Positions 5,335 through 6,378 of a stretch of 6,378 nt of DNA are shown here, in pieces. The notes under the pieces were generated by a model. It worked only from the letters and a program-made list of their open reading frames with translations, did not search any database and was not told the origin of the DNA. The DNA is from Pseudomonadota bacterium. Lineage in GTDB: Bacteria > Chloroflexota > UBA6077 > JAJPHF01. The stretch spans positions 1 to 6,378 of the forward strand of contig JAJPHF010000131.1 in assembly GCA_021325365.1 (NCBI GenBank), read 5' to 3'. The first letter of the stretch is position 1. Each line of letters begins with the position of its first letter. Position numbers and translations under genes: made by a program.

Positions 5335-5528
5335 GCTGGAAGCCCGACGAGAGCACGACGCGCGAGGACGGCACCGTCGTGGAGATTCGCTACAGCCGGC
5401 GGCCGCGGCACGATCAAGTGCGCCAGCGCATGGTGCGAATCTTCGGACCCGACAAGCGGCTCCGCGAAGTTTGGCACGAAGTGATTGACGGCGCGGGGAA
5501 GATCACGCACCGGCATCGGAAGTTCTAG
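5331..5528 (+). CDS. Small basic protein of unknown function
   Basis: I do not recognise this 65-residue protein. Translation most likely starts at GTG 5331, because a stop at 5319-5321 closes the frame upstream; no strong ribosome binding site precedes it, and initiation by overlap with the ORF ending at 5334 is plausible. The protein is basic (16 Lys/Arg against 10 Asp/Glu, plus several His). It has alternating beta-like stretches (GTVVEIRYS, QRMVRIFGP, REVWHEVID, GKITHRHRKF) separated by GPD and DGAG turns, suggesting a small all-beta fold. No Cys, membrane segment or signal peptide is present. It ends at TAG 5526-5528, whose last base begins the G13 tract, 16 bases before the next gene. 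A nucleic-acid-binding or protein-partner role is possible from the charge only. Confidence 0.65.
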   Translation: MSWKPDESTTREDGTVVEIRYSRRPRHDQVRQRMVRIFGPDKRLREVWHEVIDGAGKITHRHRKF

Positions 5529-5540
5529 GGGGGGGGGGGG
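5528..5540 (+). repeat. Homopolymeric G13 tract before a start codon
   Basis: Thirteen consecutive G run from the last base of a stop codon (TAG, 5526-5528) to 5540, four bases before the ATG at 5545. The tract is the only Shine-Dalgarno-like sequence for that gene. Such tracts are prone to slippage in replication and to miscounting in sequencing. Length changes here would alter the start-site spacing but not either reading frame. Confidence 0.9.
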
Positions 5541-5544
5541 CCGC

Positions 5545-5910
5545 ATGGTGTCATCGCCCGAAGCGCCCGTAGCGATCACCCCGGCCGCGCTGGCGGAGGC
5601 CGTCGTGGCCCTCATTGCCGCCCACCAGGTGGGGGAGGCGGAAGTCGCGCTCGCAGCGCTCACCGGCGTGCTCCTCACCGGCCTGGAAACGGGCCAGATC
5701 CCCCCCGCCGCGGCGGACCAGTTCTATACCGCCCTCGACGTGCGCCTGGCCCAGCCGGGCGGCGAGACGCCGTTGTCGGAGCCGGCCCAGGAGCTGATCT
5801 TCGAGGGGGAGCAGCTCCACCACTTCGGCGACGCCTACGGCCCGGACCCGGCCTACCTCCGTCACCTGGCCGCGGCGATTCTGCACCGGCGCGCGCCCGC
5901 CGCGGAGTAA
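5545..5910 (+). CDS. Small acidic protein of unknown function
   Basis: I do not recognise this 121-residue protein. The start is taken at ATG 5545, just after the G13 tract; the frame continues upstream to about 5485 but would read through the G tract and overlap the previous gene. The product is acidic (about 15 Asp/Glu against 4 Lys/Arg). It looks helical, with Ala/Leu-rich segments at about 12-48 and 54-70, then a more distinctive half with LSEPAQELIFEGEQLHHFGD (77-96) followed by YGPDPAYLRHLAAAIL (98-113). No Cys, signal peptide or clear membrane span is present; the hydrophobic stretch at 13-26 contains E18 and H27 and is better read as an amphipathic helix. It forms a likely operon with the basic 65-residue protein. 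It converges on the SSB gene with a 75-base gap. Confidence 0.7.
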   Translation: MVSSPEAPVAITPAALAEAVVALIAAHQVGEAEVALAALTGVLLTGLETGQIPPAAADQFYTALDVRLAQPGGETPLSEPAQELIFEGEQLHHFGDAYGPDPAYLRHLAAAILHRRAPAAE

Positions 5911-5985
5911 CGTCGGCACGGTTGCACTCCCAAGGCGCGTCAGACGCTTCTGGCTCCTAGCGCCCACCCGGGCGGCGCCACGGCC

Positions 5986-6378
5986 CTAGAACGGCCGCTC
6001 CTCATCCGCCAGGCCGGCGCCGGCCCCCCGCGCCCCGGCGGCGCCGGCCAGCACGGCGTCGCGCCCGGCTTCGCCGGCCTCGCGCCGGCCCCCGCCGGCG
6101 CAGTCGATCTCACTGGCGATCACGTCCAGCGCGCAGCCGGCCGTGCCATCCTGGCGCGTGTAGGGCCGATGCTGCAAGCGCCCCACGACGGCGACGCGGG
6201 TGCCCTTCGTGAGGTACGGGGCAATCGTCTCACCGCGCTTGCCGAACAGCGAGACGTTGTACCAATCCGTGTGCTCCTGGCGCCCCTCGCCCGTGCCCTG
6301 GACGCTGGAGGCGGCGACGGTGAAGCGGAGGACGGGATTGCCGGTCTGGGTGTAGCGCAGCTCGGCATCGCGGCCGAG
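5986..6378 (-). CDS. ssb: Single-stranded DNA-binding protein (N-terminus cut by window end)
   Basis: The frame is open from 6378 to TAG at 5988-5986, giving 130 visible residues. LGRDAELRYTQTGNPVLRFTV, TDWYNVSLFGKRGETIAPYL and KGTRVAVVGRL follow the OB-fold of bacterial SSB in order; the TDWYNVSLFGK segment carries the tryptophan equivalent to E. coli W54, and the W40 position is replaced. By that alignment only about 14 N-terminal residues lie beyond the window, for a total near 144. The protein ends in an Ala/Gly-rich linker of about 30 residues and the acidic tip DEERPF, comparable to the DDDIPF-type tip that recruits repair and replication partners. The linker is shorter and poorer in Gln/Pro than in E. 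coli SSB. Being inside the integrative element it is probably an accessory copy that protects the element's single-stranded DNA, though the host housekeeping copy cannot be excluded. Confidence 0.93.
   Translation of the reverse strand, partial: LGRDAELRYTQTGNPVLRFTVAASSVQGTGEGRQEHTDWYNVSLFGKRGETIAPYLTKGTRVAVVGRLQHRPYTRQDGTAGCALDVIASEIDCAGGGRREAGEAGRDAVLAGAAGARGAGAGLADEERPF

Larger units (their letters stand above)
3525..6378. mobile_element. Integrative element in tRNA-Phe (partial, one end)
   Basis: From the 3' end of tRNA-Phe to the window end the gene set is typical of an integrative element or prophage end: a complete tyrosine integrase beside the tRNA, an excisionase-type helix-turn-helix protein next to it, two small unrecognised genes read the other way, and a single-stranded DNA-binding protein. 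No capsid, relaxase, replication initiator or conjugation gene is visible. Phage, integrative conjugative element and satellite therefore cannot be told apart. The right boundary lies beyond the window. Confidence 0.7.

Noticed and set aside
5961..5974. Small hairpin CGCCC-ACCC-GGGCG between the convergent genes as a terminator
   Set aside because: The stem is only five bp with no T-run; pairs like this are expected by chance at this GC content.
3525..6378. A second attachment site (repeat of the tRNA 3' end) or a CRISPR array within the window
   Set aside because: Reading through the region I found no second copy of the TTCGATTCTGCCCCTTGGC segment and no regularly spaced repeats.

Overview
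The window is very GC-rich (roughly 70% by eye), with tightly packed genes, AGGAGG-type ribosome binding sites, promoters with recognisable TATAAT/TATGAT boxes, and a tRNA gene that does not encode its CCA tail. This fits a high-GC bacterium. A Chloroflexota (Thermomicrobia-like) host is my best guess from the protein and tRNA style, but the sequence alone does not prove it.

The left part (1-3530) looks like ordinary chromosome. It opens inside a UbiD-family decarboxylase (1-1119) that keeps all the prFMN, metal and catalytic residues I can place. A 484-base intergenic region follows, holding a terminator hairpin, a pair of long direct repeats and a promoter. Next come an amidohydrolase-fold metal-dependent hydrolase, DUF6282-like (1604-2602), with its own terminator, and a small secreted six-cysteine protein with a Gly/Pro-rich tail (2826-3311), which I do not recognise. 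The section ends with tRNA-Phe(GAA) at 3452-3524.

The right part (about 3525 to the window end) looks like one end of an integrative element inserted at the 3' end of tRNA-Phe. Reading away from the tRNA there is a strong terminator, a 12-bp imperfect tandem repeat, a complete tyrosine integrase (minus strand), an excisionase-type helix-turn-helix protein (minus strand), and a divergent promoter region. Two small unrecognised genes follow on the plus strand, separated by a run of 13 G. Last is the C-terminal part of a single-stranded DNA-binding protein (minus strand, cut by the window end). Integrase and excisionase probably form an operon driven by a promoter placed so that the excisionase mRNA would be leaderless. 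The opposing promoter may drive a short leaderless peptide ORF whose stop overlaps the start of the first unknown gene.

The most interesting material is the unrecognised pair at 5331-5910 (a small basic protein followed by a small acidic one), the possible coupled leader ORF and the G13 tract controlling it, and the unrecognised secreted Cys-rich protein. The far end of the element and its second attachment site lie outside the window, so the element call rests on gene content and the tRNA junction only.
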